Counted from the stretch's first letter, positions 1-12,897 are shown. The stretch: 64,000 bases of DNA from Lyophyllum atratum (GCA_014905825.1 JACGCN010000045.1:248001-312000), one strand, 5' to 3'. Program-made: numbers and translations. The notes: a model not told the origin generated them from the letters alone.

Positions 1-3000
1 GAAAAACTTCTCCACGTCATTCGACAACAGCCCAAGCTTAGCAAAGACGCCTCCTCTGCCCTTGTGGATCTTGGGGAAGCCGTACATTCGTCTGTATCCG
101 ATGAGGAGCTGTCTGTCCTAATGCGGGGAACACTGATGCAGGAGGTGTATGTGCGGAATTCTTGCCTTCAAACTCTTCAAGTGAGTTCTACGTCGGGCGA
201 TTTTGGAAGCTTTGCTAACGTAGCGATACTAGCCATTTGACTTGACCGATCTTGATTGGTCGCCGGAGCTACTGATAGCTTGCCATGACGAAGACGAACA
301 GAATGCCAGATTGGCCCGCCATCTATGGGAGGATAACGGGCTTGACGTACCGGAACAATTCCTTGACGCACTGCTGCACTATCTGGGTACGATATATCCG
401 TTTACCAGATTCGTGATATCTAATCATGATATAGGACATGACAACGCATATGTGCGTTCTAGCGTGGCAGCCGCTATCGCTGAGGGTGTCGAACACTGGC
501 CTCAAACAATCCAAAAGACAGTCATCGACTTGCAAGACTTCTATCGAGAAAAGGTATGTAGTTCCTTCGTGTAGGAATCGCACACGGATTAACCCATTTT
601 TCAGGCCAAAATCCTAGCACCAGAATTCGATCAATATGTATGTGTCGACAAATGTTAACTCGATACCTTTCATACTGATCTTACCACATTAGGGAATGGT
701 CATCTCCCAGAGTCTCGATAGGACAGATCCCTGGCCAGCCAGGCTCGCGATTGCACGGACCTTCGAATTGCTCTCGCCCTCGTTTACACCAGATGAGATC
801 GACCTTTTCTTCAAGTTCCTAATCCAAGACCAAGCTTTGGGTGACCGCATACCCGATGTTCGTCGCGGCATGCTCAATGCAGGGACATCCGTCATCGACC
901 TTCATGGCGCCGAGCGTCTGGCGGTTCTCATATCGATTTTCGAGAACCACCTGGCTCAACCCACTCCGGCTACGGAAACCGACGACCATATCAAAGAAGC
1001 GGTCATCATCCTCTTCGGTCGCGTTGCCCGCCATTTGGACCCGAAAGATCCCCGGATACCCACCATCGTCGACCGCCTGGTCGAAGCTTTGAAAACCCCC
1101 GCAGAACAAGTTCAGATCGCGGTGTCCGATTGTCTATCACCGTTGGTCAAGCTGATGCGACCACGGCTTGCACAGCTGGTTGATAGCCTTCTCGACGATC
1201 TCTTGAACTCTCCTAAATACGCGACTCGCCGTGGTGCGGCATATGGCCTGGCAGGTGTGCTCAAAGGCACTGGGATTGCTGGAATTAAGGAGTTCGACGT
1301 CATCACTCGGTTGCGAGCAGCTACAGAGGACAAGAAACGCTACGAACCACGCCAAGGTGTCATGTTCGCCTTCGAGACGCTATCCAATACCCTCGGACGA
1401 CTTTTCGAGCCGTATATCACCTACGCTCTGCCCCTCCTCTTGACTCTCTTCGGCGACGCGACAGCCGACGTCCGAGAGGCCACCCAAGACGCTGCACGAG
1501 TGATCATGGGCAACATGTCCGGCTATGGGGTCAAGCTCATTCTTCCTTCATTGCTTGAGGGATTAGACGAGAAGCAATGGCGGACTAAAAAGGGTTCTAT
1601 CGAGCTTCTAGGCATGATGGCCTATTGTTCTCCTCGGCAACTTTCCCTATCTCTGCCCATCGTCATTCCCCGCCTCACCGGCGTTCTCACCGATTCGCAT
1701 GCCCAGGTACGGGTCGCTGCAAACAAGAGTTTGAAGCAGTTCGGCGAGGTGATCAGCAACCCCGAAATCCAGTCGCTGGTGCCTGTTTTGCTCAAGGCAT
1801 TGGTTGACCCTGCCAAAACGCCAAATGCCCTTGCCTCCCTCCTGAAGACGTCTTTCATGCATTATATTGACCACTCATCCTTGGCACTGGTAGGTGTCCC
1901 TCTTCTATTCGTTTCTCCTTTACTTAAGAACGGCATAGATCGTACCTATAATTACACGTGGTTTACGAGAACGTGGTGCCGATACCAAGAAGAAGGCCGC
2001 CCAGATTGTTGGCAACCTGGCCTCACTGACCGACTCCAAAGACTTCATTCCATACCTGGCTGAACTTCTACCCATGGTGCATCTGGTCCTCATTGACCCT
2101 GTACCTGAAGCTCGTGCAACTGCCGCCAAAGCTTTGGGTACCCTGGTAGAGCGTCTGGGCGAAATTCATTTCCCTGACCTTGTACCAGGTTTGCTGCGAA
2201 CGCTCAAAACGGACACGTCCGGCGTGGATCGCCAAGGTGCTGCCCAGGGTCTCAGCGAGGTCCTATCCGGCCTTGGTATGGAAAGACTCGAGGGTCTTCT
2301 ACCAGATATCATCACGAATGCCCAGTCGCCTCGCCCGACTGTCCGTGAAGGATTCATGTCGCTGCTCGTCTTTCTGCCTGCCACCTTTGGCACTCGCTTC
2401 CAACCTCATCTCCCGAAGATTATTGCGCCCATCCTTAGTGGTCTATCTGATGTGGAAGAATATGTCAGAGAAGCTGCCATGCGCGCCGGACGGATGGTCG
2501 TCAACAACTACTCAAACAAGGCCATTGACCTCCTCCTACCCGAGCTTGAACGGGGCATGTTCGATCCAGGCTGGCGTATCCGGGTACGTGATATTGTGAT
2601 GTGCATGATGACGGAACTAATGGCAACACCTCGCTAGCAATCGTCGGTTACTCTGGTCGGCGAACTCCTTTTCAAGGTCTCGGGAATATCTGGTAAAACC
2701 TCTGACCTCGATGAAGAGGAGGTTATTGTTGAAGCTACGACTGCCGAGACATCTCGTCGGGCACTCGGTGAAGTCCTCGGTGCGGAGCGACGTGACCGTA
2801 TCCTTTCAGCATTATACCTCGTTCGTCAAGACGGCGTAGTCGTCGTTCGCCAAAGCTCTATCCAGATTTGGAAGGCCCTTGTCCACAACACTCCACGAAC
2901 AGGTAAGCCTTAATCGTTGGTATCGCCGGTCCAGCAATCTGAAACCCGCTTAGTTCGCGAAATCCTGCCTGAACTTGTCAACCAAATTCTCCACCTCATA

Positions 3001-5173
3001 TCTGGAGATGAGTTCGAACAGCAAGAGGTATCTATCGTCCATCCTATCATGATTGAACACGCACTGACCATTCGTAGACCGCTGCACGTACAACGACGGA
3101 ACTCAGTCGTAAATTCGGGGAAAAGATTCTCAACGACATCATCCCAATTCTAAAAGAGAAGTCAACATCTTTGGATGCCCGCACCAGAGAAGGTGTCTGT
3201 TTGATGCTGAGCGAAATTATGTGAGACTATCTGATTTCTGCCATTTGCCATAATTACTAAAGTCCTTTCAGGGAGAGTACAACCGATGCGCATAGAGAAG
3301 GTCATGAAGATGAGATCATATCCATTGTCCGCATTTCTTTGGTGGACGATGAGCCGAATGTCCGCAGTGCGGCCGCGAAAGCATTCGATATCTTGCAGGA
3401 GCATCTCGGTGCGAAGGCCATCGACCAGACCATTCCTACGCTACTCGAGGCTCTCCGCCAACCTGGAAAGGGATCGGGCACTGCTCTTGAAGCGTTGCGC
3501 GAAGTTATGAGTGTAAGAGCCTACCGTTTACTTTCTCTGTTACCAACGCTGATTTATCCTTTAAGGTTCGAGCTTCCACAGTTTTCCCAGTTCTCATCCC
3601 TACGTTAACGGCCCTTCCGATGACCTTGTTCAATGCCCGCGCTCTGACAGCCCTCGTCACGGTGGCCGGCAATGCTTTGAGCAAACGTCTGACGGTCATC
3701 CTAAACTCGCTGGTCAAGACGTGGGAGGATGAACAGGACGAAGAACTACGTGATGCCCTGGACGAAACCATCCGCTCGCTCTTCGTTTCAGTTGGAGACG
3801 CTGAGGGCCTTAACACCCTCATGATGGTGCTTCTTGGATGGTTCGTGATATGCGACAGGTCCTCGAAACACCTATCTAACTTCTTGCGTTACGTACAGGG
3901 CAAAGAATGAATCCCCCAAGCGACGTGTCAGTGGCTGCAAGTTCTTCGCAATCTTCTGCGAGGAATCGGAGTTGGACTCTTCGCTATATCGTATCGATTG
4001 GATACGCCAGCTGATCTCGCTTCTTGAGGACTCGCAAGTCGAAGTCCATACCGCGGCATGGGAGGCGCTGGATACGTTTGTCAAGTCGATTCCCAAAGAC
4101 GAGCTGGAGCCGCTCGTCGTTCCGCTCCGCAGAAGCATAGAGTCCACTGGCGCTCCCGGACAAACTGTGCCCGGTTTCAGCCTACCGAAAGGCGTCGCAC
4201 CTACCGTTCCTATCATCATCGCCGGTCTCACAACTGGTAGCAATGAACAGCGTGAACAGGCTGCATATGCCATCGGCGATTTGGTGGAGAGAACCGAGGA
4301 AAGCGCTATCAAACCGTTTGTGGTGCCGTTTACAGGACCGCTTATCCGAGTCGCTACGCAAGCTACGACGTATCCCCCAGCTGTCAAGACCTCTATTCTG
4401 AGTGCTCTGACGTCCATGTTGGAGCGCATCCCAGCGTTCGTCAAGCCTTTCTTCCCTCAGCTCCAGCGCACCTTCGTCAAGAGTGCAAGCGATCCTGCGA
4501 GTGTAGCAGTACGCAACAAGGCTGCGCAGGCTCTTGGTGTCTTGATGAAGCACCAGCCAAGGGTCGATCCCGTCATCACCGAGTTGATCACTGCGGCCAA
4601 GGGCAACGACGAGGCGATCGCTAGCAGCCTTATCCGCGCTCTTGCGAGCGTGATTAGAAGCGGTTCTCAGAACATGGGAGAGAAGGCTATAGAGTCTTGC
4701 GTGGAACTGGTATCGGACGCATTCCGAGAGATCCATGGAGGTGATACTCTTTGTCTTTTCTTTGAACCTATAAAGTTACTGACGATCTCTATAGAGCACT
4801 ACACTCAGGCTATTGGAGAGTTAGTATCATCGTTGTCGGGACATCCAGAACTTCTTCGTCCGATCGTGGCGTACGTTTGCTGCATTTTTCGCCATACTTC
4901 ATCGCTAATACGTCGTCATCCAGAACGCACCTTGTGGCTGGCACACCGCAAACGATGTTGTCGGCGCACATCATCCTCGCAGTTCTGACTCCAGATGAAG
5001 AAACCGACGAGGAACAGCAGAACCTTTTCCAACAACTTTCGTTGCTCAGGGGCATTGCTCAAAGAGTCTTGGAAAGCGTTGGTAACGAAAAACCTTCGAT
5101 TGCTCGTCCATCCCGTGAAGCTCGAGATCTACTGAAGGAGTTGGATGACGAGAGCCTCGATGGCTTGTTTTAG
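1..5173 (+). CDS. GCN1: GCN1, eIF2-alpha kinase (Gcn2) activator, 3' part
   Basis: Very large HEAT-repeat protein that binds translating ribosomes and passes the uncharged-tRNA signal to Gcn2 in amino-acid starvation. The window opens in frame inside an exon (1-180, reading [13 protein letters not shown]...) and the gene ends with TAG at 5171-5173. Successive helical repeats run throughout. The most conserved core is seen across the 1890-2130 junction (residues [20 protein letters not shown]), which matches the eEF3-like region, followed by the C-terminal part that in yeast GCN1 contacts Gcn2. I read at least ten short introns, for example 181-232, 554-604, the one starting near 1889, and the one at about 2584-2637; joining across them removes every stop. 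The 5' third lies outside the window. Expressed housekeeping gene; no sign of decay. The exact borders of the introns between 2900 and 5000 were not all fixed. Confidence 0.95.
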
Positions 5174-5851
5174 ATTGACGTTGGGTTATTGCTGTCGTTG
5201 TTGTCCATCTTGCATAATATTGTACATACCATCTTATTCATGGATTTCTCCGCTTCCGAGTGGTTATAGGTACTTCACGACTATCAACAGTGCATCCCAT
5301 CCATTGCGGGACGCGTTGCGTAGCAAAGCGCCAATGGTAATCTACTTAGTCTCATGGTTTATCTTCCCTAACACCGGGCGAAGAAATGGGCCACAACATT
5401 CCTAATTTTCCGAACCGCATTGACCAGAAACATACGGTCCAAGGAAAACCTCATGCCACACCAAACTCCTCCAATACACTCGTCCAAATCAGGAAATCCG
5501 TTCAGGCGGCCTCTCGAGCATGGGCCCCAGCACCCATTGTTCAAAGCGGTTGTGGTGGCAGGGTGGGTGGCCGCTTTGACAAAGGTCGGAACTCGGCGAC
5601 GCGACCACGTGAGGCATGATATCGCGCTTTGACAGCCACTTTAAATTGGGCTCTAGTTGGTTATCGCTTTAAGCACCCCCGCAACCTTCTCCACGACCTA
5701 TATCAGCGTCTGCGCGTTGGGATATTTCTTGGGATCTAGTCACTGGACCTTCGGCGTTTGTTCCATCGTCTACTGCAACTATCCCGTGCCCCATACCCCT
5801 CTAAATTCGATATACCCACAACTTGTCTCGCGATTCAAGCTACCATAAAGT
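5174..5851. other. Intergenic, GCN1 3' end to next gene
   Basis: About 680 bp. It should hold the GCN1 3' UTR and the promoter of the 5852 gene. Short open frames here (for example 5420-5632) show no family resemblance or splice logic. No clear TATA box close to the 5852 start; pyrimidine-rich runs are present before it. Confidence 0.5.
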
Positions 5852-7371
5852 ATGATCAGCGAAAGAACACCCGTTACAGTCGGAGACCTACTAGGCGCTA
5901 CCGTATCCGCGACCACTGATCTAAACCGAGGAGAAGAGATGGTCAGTACAGTTCCTCGATCAAACATCATGGATAACAACTGACTTCATTCTCTCATCCT
6001 CAGATACCCTCGATCAGCATCTCCCCATATAACATCGTCCCCTGGCAGCCATTCTCGTCCAGCCTCCCGACAGGGGAACGTCTGCGGACGAACGAACACC
6101 TGACCGAGGATCTGGCAGAGCTCAGGGAGGAGACGACCGTCGTAGAGAATTTCGACCCCATGTGGTCCAGGTTCACGCCTGACTTCACCACGGAGTACAA
6201 CATCAACACTAGGGCATCGTGGACCCCGGTATCCTCCCGCCCCTTCACGTTCGACCCTTTCGGAGACGATAGCGACTCCTCGAGCAGTGCACAGTCATCC
6301 TACCATCCGAATGACGCGAGAGACGATGGTCAGACCAGCGCCGTGTCTCCCTATATTCCTGCATTGCCGCCAGTCCCGATGTACCACCAGGTCCCCTTCA
6401 AATTCGACCCCTTCTGGGACGAGAACGTATCAGCTTCACCAGAGTCAAACGGACCTGCGGATGCAACGTACCAGCACTGCTTCGCCACCGGTACGAATGA
6501 ACTCGCTCTGACGGGAATGGTTTCCAGTAGCGCAACGGGGGCGACATTCGAAGAGAGCACAATGACCAGCTCCCCCGACTCTTTCTACGACTCTGACGAC
6601 AGTAGGGTCAAGTGCACGGTCACAGCCCAAGGGAAGATCTGGGCGCCCGTTCCTATAGTCCCAATGGCAGCAGCGCTCGCAGCCTTCGAGGTTCACGCCT
6701 TCGCTGTGACGCTGCCTTCGCCTATGTCTGTCCTTGTTGATTCGCGATCCACGGGCGACCGTGATGATTGGGCCGAGAACAAATCCTCAGGCTCTACCCT
6801 CTCGAAACAGAAGATTGCCGACACAGAGGGGTCGAGCATGAGACGCGACAGAGACATATTCGTTGTGTTTCGGGAGGACGAGGATGATGTTCCTGCTGCG
6901 GAGCTCGGTCCACGCGAAGCCAATGGGAACCCTGCACCATACGCAACACCCGCCACGGAGTCAGAGATGCGAGGGAGGGAGGGGCCGTTCGCCGTCTCCC
7001 AGGAACAGGAGGACACTCCTGCTGCGATGCACATTCCGCGCGAAGCGAACGGGAACCCTATATTTCACCAGACGGGGCCTACGGCACGGTCGGGTGATAT
7101 CGTGACAGAGATGAAGAATTTGCTGAGGATGGAGCCGGGCAAGGCGAAGGATGCAATGGCGACCCGTCTTTTCGGTGGAGAATCTAGTCGACGAGCTGCT
7201 CCAAACGCGCCGAGGGTACCCACCATCCCATTGCCTGCGCCAACATCACCGGCCCTCGAAGACAACTACGAAGATCTGTATGGTGCGCTGGAGCCTGCTG
7301 CACCCCAACCCTCTACACATCTCGACTCCCATCAGCTCTCTCTTCTCCGAGTTCTTTGCAGAGGGTATTGA
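5852..7371 (+). CDS. Hypothetical Ser/Asp-rich protein with FDP and REANGNP repeats
   Basis: Two exons, 5852-5941 and 6004-7371, joined by a GT-AG intron in phase 0, give 485 residues starting MISERTPVTVGDLLGATVSA. No signal peptide, no clear membrane span and no known domain was recognised. The N-terminal third carries three similar short motifs (FDPMW, FDPFGDD, FDPFWDE) in acidic, serine-rich surroundings, as if one unit had been duplicated. A second internal duplication is seen later: two segments of about 49 residues each holding PREANGNP after an acidic D(V/T)PAA stretch. The rest is low-complexity and probably disordered. The long uninterrupted frame and clean intron support a real gene; the function is unknown. 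It is probably lineage-restricted. Confidence 0.7.
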
Positions 7372-7814
7372 TTAGTGGGTGGTCGTGTCGTGATAGGGAT
7401 CGAGGAGAGCTTGGAGAGGAAGTAGTTGTGACCGTGGTTGTAATCATAGTGTATTTGTATTGCCGCCCAGGGACTCGTGTTAGGAATGAAATGGTCCATT
7501 GCGGATGATACTGATGGGCGTTGAGGAAGAAATCCAAACCGTTAGCCTGGGTCATGATGTGGTTAGTGCCAGCATACAAATTTGTATTGGAGTGGCTGTG
7601 CATGCCGCCGATCTCAACCATTGAATATCTCCACAACCATCCGATGATCTCCTACTGATCTCCTACTTACCAGGCGACCAGGGTCTGGGATATAGGATTC
7701 TGCTTTGACATGCCATCCCACGAACATTCCTGCGTATAAAGACTCAAAGAGCTCATCTGACGTTGCTGCTCTCCTTGGACATTTTAGCACCTCGATACCG
7801 TTTCCTGACCTTCG
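7372..7814. other. Intergenic, with a TATA-like motif
   Basis: No gene seen. A TATA-like CGTATAAAG lies near 7735, about 80 bp before the small ORF at 7815, which is the only promoter-like feature noticed. Confidence 0.35.
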
Positions 7815-8060
7815 ATGGCAAGTTATGCGGAGCTCCAGGCTTTGTTAGAACACTCGTCGCCTTGGTCTAATTCAGGAATCTGTATATCAGGACCTGACTC
7901 TATGTCAAGAGACACACATGTCGAAAAAGTCACCCCTCCATTCCTATCTCTGGACTTGAAGGTCCCTCCTATACGCTCTTCTCCTGCCATCGTCTCTCTT
8001 CGCATCTCCATCGACAAGCGGCACGGGATTTGGGCAGGCGATGCCCGTCCCAATATCTGA
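7815..8060 (+). CDS. Small hypothetical ORF, doubtful
   Basis: An 81-codon ATG frame (MASYAELQALLEHSSPW...) preceded at a sensible distance by a TATA-like motif near 7735. It has no recognised domain, signal peptide or membrane segment. It could be a genuine short gene, the 5' exon of something lost, or chance. It is not joined to the DUF6593 gene at 8197, because that family normally begins with its own M.LYL start. Included because the promoter-like context is better than for most short frames here. Confidence 0.3.
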   Translation: MASYAELQALLEHSSPWSNSGICISGPDSMSRDTHVEKVTPPFLSLDLKVPPIRSSPAIVSLRISIDKRHGIWAGDARPNI

Positions 8061-8196
8061 TCAATATCAACGTCCGCAGCAAGTGCGCAGCACCTGTCAG
8101 TGAGCGCTGAGCAGTTACACTGCATCAGGCTCTTCATAAACCACTCACAATGACACGCTCTATACTTTCTCGGCCTGCTACTGTTTCCCGTCTTCA

Positions 8197-8863
8197 ATGC
8201 ACCTATACCTATCGACCGGGTCGGTCATAAATTCAACCTACTCCAACGAGGACGGCCAAGTCATCTACAAAGTCGACACACCTATGGCTCTCGGCACACG
8301 CACATCCACGATAAGCTACGTCGTGCCAAACGTTATCCCACAGGAAGATGGAGATCCCGATATGCGCGACAAATTCGCGCTTTTCGGGCAGATTGAGCAT
8401 AAACGGGTCGGTTCTTCCGTCCTGCGCTTTGGGGGCCACGAGTTTGAGACGAAGACCTACTTGAGGAAGTCCTCAGAATGGGGGGCTCACGGACTCCAGT
8501 AAGCTCATATTATACCATTGTGCGGTGCTTGACGAGCTCATCGCATACATAGTCATCGTATATTTACCGCATCTGACGGTCTGGAATACAAATGGCTGCT
8601 CCGGCGTATGAAATGCAAGGTATGTACTGTTCCATATCGCTCGTTGTACGTCGAAAGCGAAATGATGATGATGATGGTGAACCCAGCTTGTTGTCAACGA
8701 CGAGAAGCAGACCGTCGTTGCTGAATTTCATCGCCAGTCTTATGGGTTAATTGGAGCGGCGCGGCCTGCCTCCCTTGATATTTTGCCAGCAGGGGAACAT
8801 ATCAGCCAGGAAATTTTCATGACCTTCATATATATTGAAAAGATGCGTAAGGACAGAGAGTGA
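8197..8863 (+). CDS. DUF6593 domain protein
   Basis: Three exons, 8197-8498, 8553-8619 and 8687-8863, all with GT-AG borders and matching phases, give 181 residues. The start MHLYLSTGS followed by NSTYSNEDGQVIYKVDTP is the usual opening of DUF6593 proteins, a family expanded in Agaricomycetes, often in many copies per genome. Later parts read YKWLLRRMKC and LVVNDEKQTVVAEFHRQ, the typical second half with a beta-strand-rich, LURP-one-like pattern, ending in FMTFIYIEKMRKDRE. No signal peptide. The role is unknown; related beta-barrel scramblase-like folds suggest membrane or lipid contact, but that is inference. Looks intact. Confidence 0.82.
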
Positions 8864-9671
8864 GCTGTGAGCTGCTCTGTGCCAATCCATGATCCTTAAC
8901 ACCTCCCGCGCGAGCGTATTTTCTGAAGTTTCCTAGGCATTCAGTTTAGGCATTTTGAGGCGCAATCACTTTCCGTTAATATTGAGTTGCAGGTGATGGA
9001 GGCGACCTTTCACGGGTAGACACGACCAAGCAACCTCGTGGAAACCATGTCAGGACAGGCATGAACTTCCTTGGGTAATTCAAGATAGTGTTGGATCTCA
9101 TTATCGGCGGGCTTGCAAACTGCTGGAACCCTTCGAACCTGCTCTCTCGTTGCAGCACTGGTTTCCGTGCCATCCTAAATACTGGGGATATCACTTTCGT
9201 GGACTCTTGTCAGTCCAGTATCTTGAGCTGTGATTGAGACGCCTCTGTCACGGGTGGACGGTGGGTATACACCACCAAATCTTGCTAATTAATTAGCATG
9301 CTCGCCAAAATTTGCTCTCCTTTGAAAACGATGCGTAGAAACGACGTACGCGGCGCATCTCAGCACTCACAGGGTTCCTCGAGGTATATCACTATGTCGA
9401 CTCACAACTCCCCGTTTCCTGACAGCTTCCATTGTGTTTAACGATGGCAGGTCTGTGGAATCAAAGTGTCGCGATGCGCCGTGCAATAGCGGAGCAATAT
9501 AGCCTGTTTCTGGCCTTAGTAGCACGAGACATGAGAGCCGGTGACGATGTGGATGTAGACACGGAGAATGGAGATACACAGTATCGTTATCGTGTTATGA
9601 AGAGAATCATCTATCTGTAAAGCCTTCACCTTCGAGCCCGTGGCAGTCGATGCTATGAACACTACCTACGC
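8864..9671. other. Intergenic, no gene recognised
   Basis: About 800 bp with several short open frames on both strands and no convincing coding signal, splice pattern or repeat. Confidence 0.4.
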
Positions 9672-10230
9672 TCAAGTCTCGGTTACATCAGCGAGACTTG
9701 GGGTTGACGCAGAGTCCGCCGCCATCATAGTGGTTACCGTACCCATCAGGCTCTGGCCCCCCTGGCCTGAGGTAGGGGAATTTGGAGGGGTGCGTGCGTC
9801 GCCTTCGACGGGTAGGGTAGTATGTGGGGGCTGACTTTCAGAAGAAAGTTCAAGGTTCTTGGCGCTAGAGGTGAGTATGGCGTCATATGTGACATTATTG
9901 AGGACAAGGTCAGCGATGGACATCGCCGGGGTATGATGTGGCCGAGAATGGTGTCGAGTGTCGATCTCTTGTATGACGTTCGATGCCCCCGCTTGCTGAG
10001 TTGTGGATACGCCAGACCCAGAACTTTCCGCCGCGAGGAGAGCGGAATACGCTTTGCCATTGAGAACTATATCCGATATCGGTAGCGGCTTTGGGAAGTG
10101 CTGTAGTCTTCTCTTGGGAAGAGGACGATGATTTCATGATGAGAGGGCCGTTTATCTGGAGGCGGAATTAGAGCTCGTAGACAGTGGACTGGACCTTGTA
10201 CTCGCCGTCGCCGTGATAAGCAAGGAGATA
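9672..10230 (-). pseudogene. Decayed coding region, unknown family
   Basis: On the minus strand an open frame runs without Met from about 10090 to a stop at 9672, in a Ser/Thr/Pro-rich protein (IVLNGKAYSALLAAESSGSG ... MSIADLVLNNVTYDAILTSS). Upstream, in another frame, sits protein-like sequence (YHGDGEYKVQSTVYEL, then TAA, then FRLQINGPLIMKSSS). The two parts look like one protein broken by a stop codon near 10170 and a frame change near 10090. The internal repeat of the pattern D-(I/L)-VLN-x-x-x-Y-x-A-(L/I)-L argues that it was coding. Product unknown. An unrecognised intron could account for the frame change but not for the stop. Confidence 0.35.
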
Positions 10231-11570
10231 GAAGAGCTGGGGGTTTCAGTCACGAAGAAGATAGAGTCTGCATTTATCTACTTATTGTCCCTTATTGTTC
10301 GGCGCTGCGCAACATGGCTGTGCAAGGACCAACAGATCTTGATCGCATAATCGGGGTTCCTCCGGCGGAGGAGGCTCACGAATCATTCAGACTAGGTGTT
10401 AGGTCATCGCACCAGCGGCCTACCGAAGTCGACGCCTCAGGGTTTCCTACTCTCAATAGAGCACAGGACCTGTTCGTCGAGGAGGGCGGCACCAACTTTA
10501 AACATTCCGCACCAAAACAAGCACAAGACTCCCAGATAATACAAGGCAGTGAAACTGGTAGAAATCTTGCTAACCCGAAATGAGCAGAAGTGGCAAAGAA
10601 GTGGTGGCAGAAGCGATTCAGAGTCAGCCTGATCCAGGCTTGTCCGGGAGGCTGAGGCACATAGATATCAAAGACAACGTAGCTCCTGGGCCCTGTCCAA
10701 TTGAGCAACTTCATCCGAAGAAAGTCTTAGGCTTGAGTCCTTGACCTAGAAGCTCCTGAACAATGCAGCTTTGTCGAGGCGGTCTTGTAGTTGGGCGTCG
10801 ATAGTGGCTGTAGTATGGAAAGCCAGACGGTCGCGCTCTGCCGACCTGAGAATGAAATTTCTTGATGGGGACCCCATGTACTGCGATGCGGGTTCTAATT
10901 AGTGATTCAAACTATGCATCGAGCAGGCTGTGTTTCCATTTTTCTCTGGCGGCGAAAGGCTGCAGCTGGTAGGTGGAGGCAGAAACATGAGTTGAATACT
11001 GACCGCCACGGTGAGCCCATTTTTTTCTCTCAGTTCTCATGAATTATGACGTGTCTACAACGCCTGAAAAGAACATATTTTACACAAACGAACCCTCGGA
11101 GCCCCCGATCCTCCGTGACCCGCTCTGTCTTATCCTTCTGCCGCGAGCATATCCGCAGCTGGAGCCTGCCCCGTCCCTGTACCTCCCCGTTTATTGTTTT
11201 TCATTGTCAGTCCCATGACGTCGTTTGCACCCGCGCACACGCTGCAGCGCCCACGAGACGCCTGTTCACCGTGCGCATGACCACTCGACATTTCCGTTCA
11301 GCTTTCGACGGTGAGACGAGCCTCAGATTAAACACCAGTCGACGGTCGTTGCTGCCACCTCTTGCACCCCGAAAACAACGGGATCGTCCAGTCCTTACCT
11401 ATAATGATAACCACTCCCTCGACTCGCACCGTCATCTATCCGACGCCTCAGCTGCGCGTTCCACAGACTTGGGATCGTCTTCTACATCCCCTGTGTGATG
11501 GTCGTTCTGACGAATCGCCGCTTACTCCTACAGTCCTGGAATTACAGCAGCGCGTCCACTACTCCCAATC
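10231..11570. other. Intergenic, gene-poor
   Basis: Contains only short frames (10314-10583 plus, 10376-10714 minus, overlapping each other) that cannot both be real and show no family. A 33 bp segment at 10812-10844 is repeated in inverted orientation at 20791-20823 (see that entry). Confidence 0.4.
10812..10844. repeat. 33 bp dispersed repeat, inverted copy at 20791-20823
   Basis: The segment beginning AGTATGGAAAGCC matches the reverse complement of 20791-20823 with about two differences in 33. It probably belongs to a larger dispersed repeat family whose other members are outside this window. Confidence 0.55.
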
Positions 11571-11724
11571 GAGCCGTTGTAGCAATGGGAACCCATAGTC
11601 ACTCCACAACCGTCTCGAAGACAACACTGCACCTCAAGTCAAGCATCGAGCCCTTCTAGCAGTGGGGACCCATAGTCACTGCTCCACAACCGTCTCGAAG
11701 ACAACGGTGCACCTCAAGTCAAGC
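11571..11724. repeat. Tandem duplication, about 75 bp unit, two copies
   Basis: Two neighbouring units share CCCATAGTCACT, CCACAACCGTCTCGAAGACA and TGCACCTCAAGTCAAGC, in the same order, with a few substitutions and a 2-4 bp indel. Part of a repeat-scarred stretch with no surviving gene. Confidence 0.7.
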
Positions 11725-12212
11725 CCATTTCCAGGCCGCCCTCCCAGGACGACCCGCCAATGAAGTCCACTGCAGTCCTTCACCAGCACCCAGCGCCTTT
11801 CCGACATTCTTGCCAGCCACATACGCCCAATTCCCTCATTACCCCAGCCCACCACGCCCATCGTGACTACCCCGATCTGATTGTGACCCGGTTCTCAGAC
11901 ACCCCGCTGGTGTCCAAGCCATCTCGTCTGTTGAGTGTGTGGGATGTTCTCTATACAATGTCCACTCACAACGCCTCCCCACCACTCCCCAGATCCTCAT
12001 CGAACCCCAATATCCCTGCTCCGTAGCCCCCGGTGGAATGTTCTCTACACCATGTCCACCCATATATATCTGGTCGAGCAGCTACACCTCGAACACCTCC
12101 CAACCCATCCTTACCACTCCCCAGAAATCTCGCGGTGGTAGGACGTGCACTCCCAGAAACATGTCAGCAACTATGAATCGCCGGTCTCCCGCTGTAAGGT
12201 CACCCCCCCTGT

Positions 12213-12699
12213 CCTGACTCGTAACGCGATATAATGCTCATACGATGATTGTCCCCCATCCAGAGTCGTCAATGGTGGGGCATGGCATATTGGCCAGGGA
12301 ACGTACGCTTTCGATTGGCGCCGCTTGGCGCAGCCTCATGTTCTCGCGTATGAGACGCAACGACCACGCCACCCGTATGTTGTTTCGTGCTGAACGCGTG
12401 CGGAAGGTTCAGCGAAGTTAAGTCCAAGAGGGCTATCCGCGCCCTTTTCATGCTATTTCTTTGGGCTCCTGACTCGTAACGCGATATAATGCTCGTATGA
12501 TGATTAACCCCCATCCAGAGTCGCCAATAGTGGGGCATGGCATATTGGCTGGGGAACGTACACTTTCGATTAACTCAGCCTCATGTTCTCGCGTATGAGA
12601 CGCAACAGCCTCGCCACCCGCGTGCAGCTCGCCGGCCAAGCTTCAGTGAAATTCAGTACAAGAGCACTATCCGCGCCCTTTTCATGCTATTTCTTCGGG
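12213..12699. repeat. Tandem duplication, about 255 bp unit
   Basis: The sequence from CCTGACTCGTAACGCGATAT at 12213 restarts at 12468. Shared blocks are GGGGCATGGCATATTGGC, CAGCCTCATGTTCTCGCGTA and CGCGCCCTTTTCATGCTATT; the second unit is shorter by about 25 bp because of small deletions. It is probably non-coding. Several substitutions are C/T or G/A changes. Confidence 0.8.
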
Positions 12700-12897
12700 C
12701 GGCAAGTGTCCGCTTGTCGCCTTGTCGTTACTGCCTTTTCATTGACTTCCGTTCAACAGGATGACACGTCCCAGTCTTCGACTGACGCCATCTGGCTAAG
12801 TTTGAGCGTGCTCTATAGCCACTGCTTTGCATTGTTCCCTGTCGTGCTCTCATGAGCCTGGCCGGCTAGCTAAAATGTACTTGCGTGCATGATTGGA

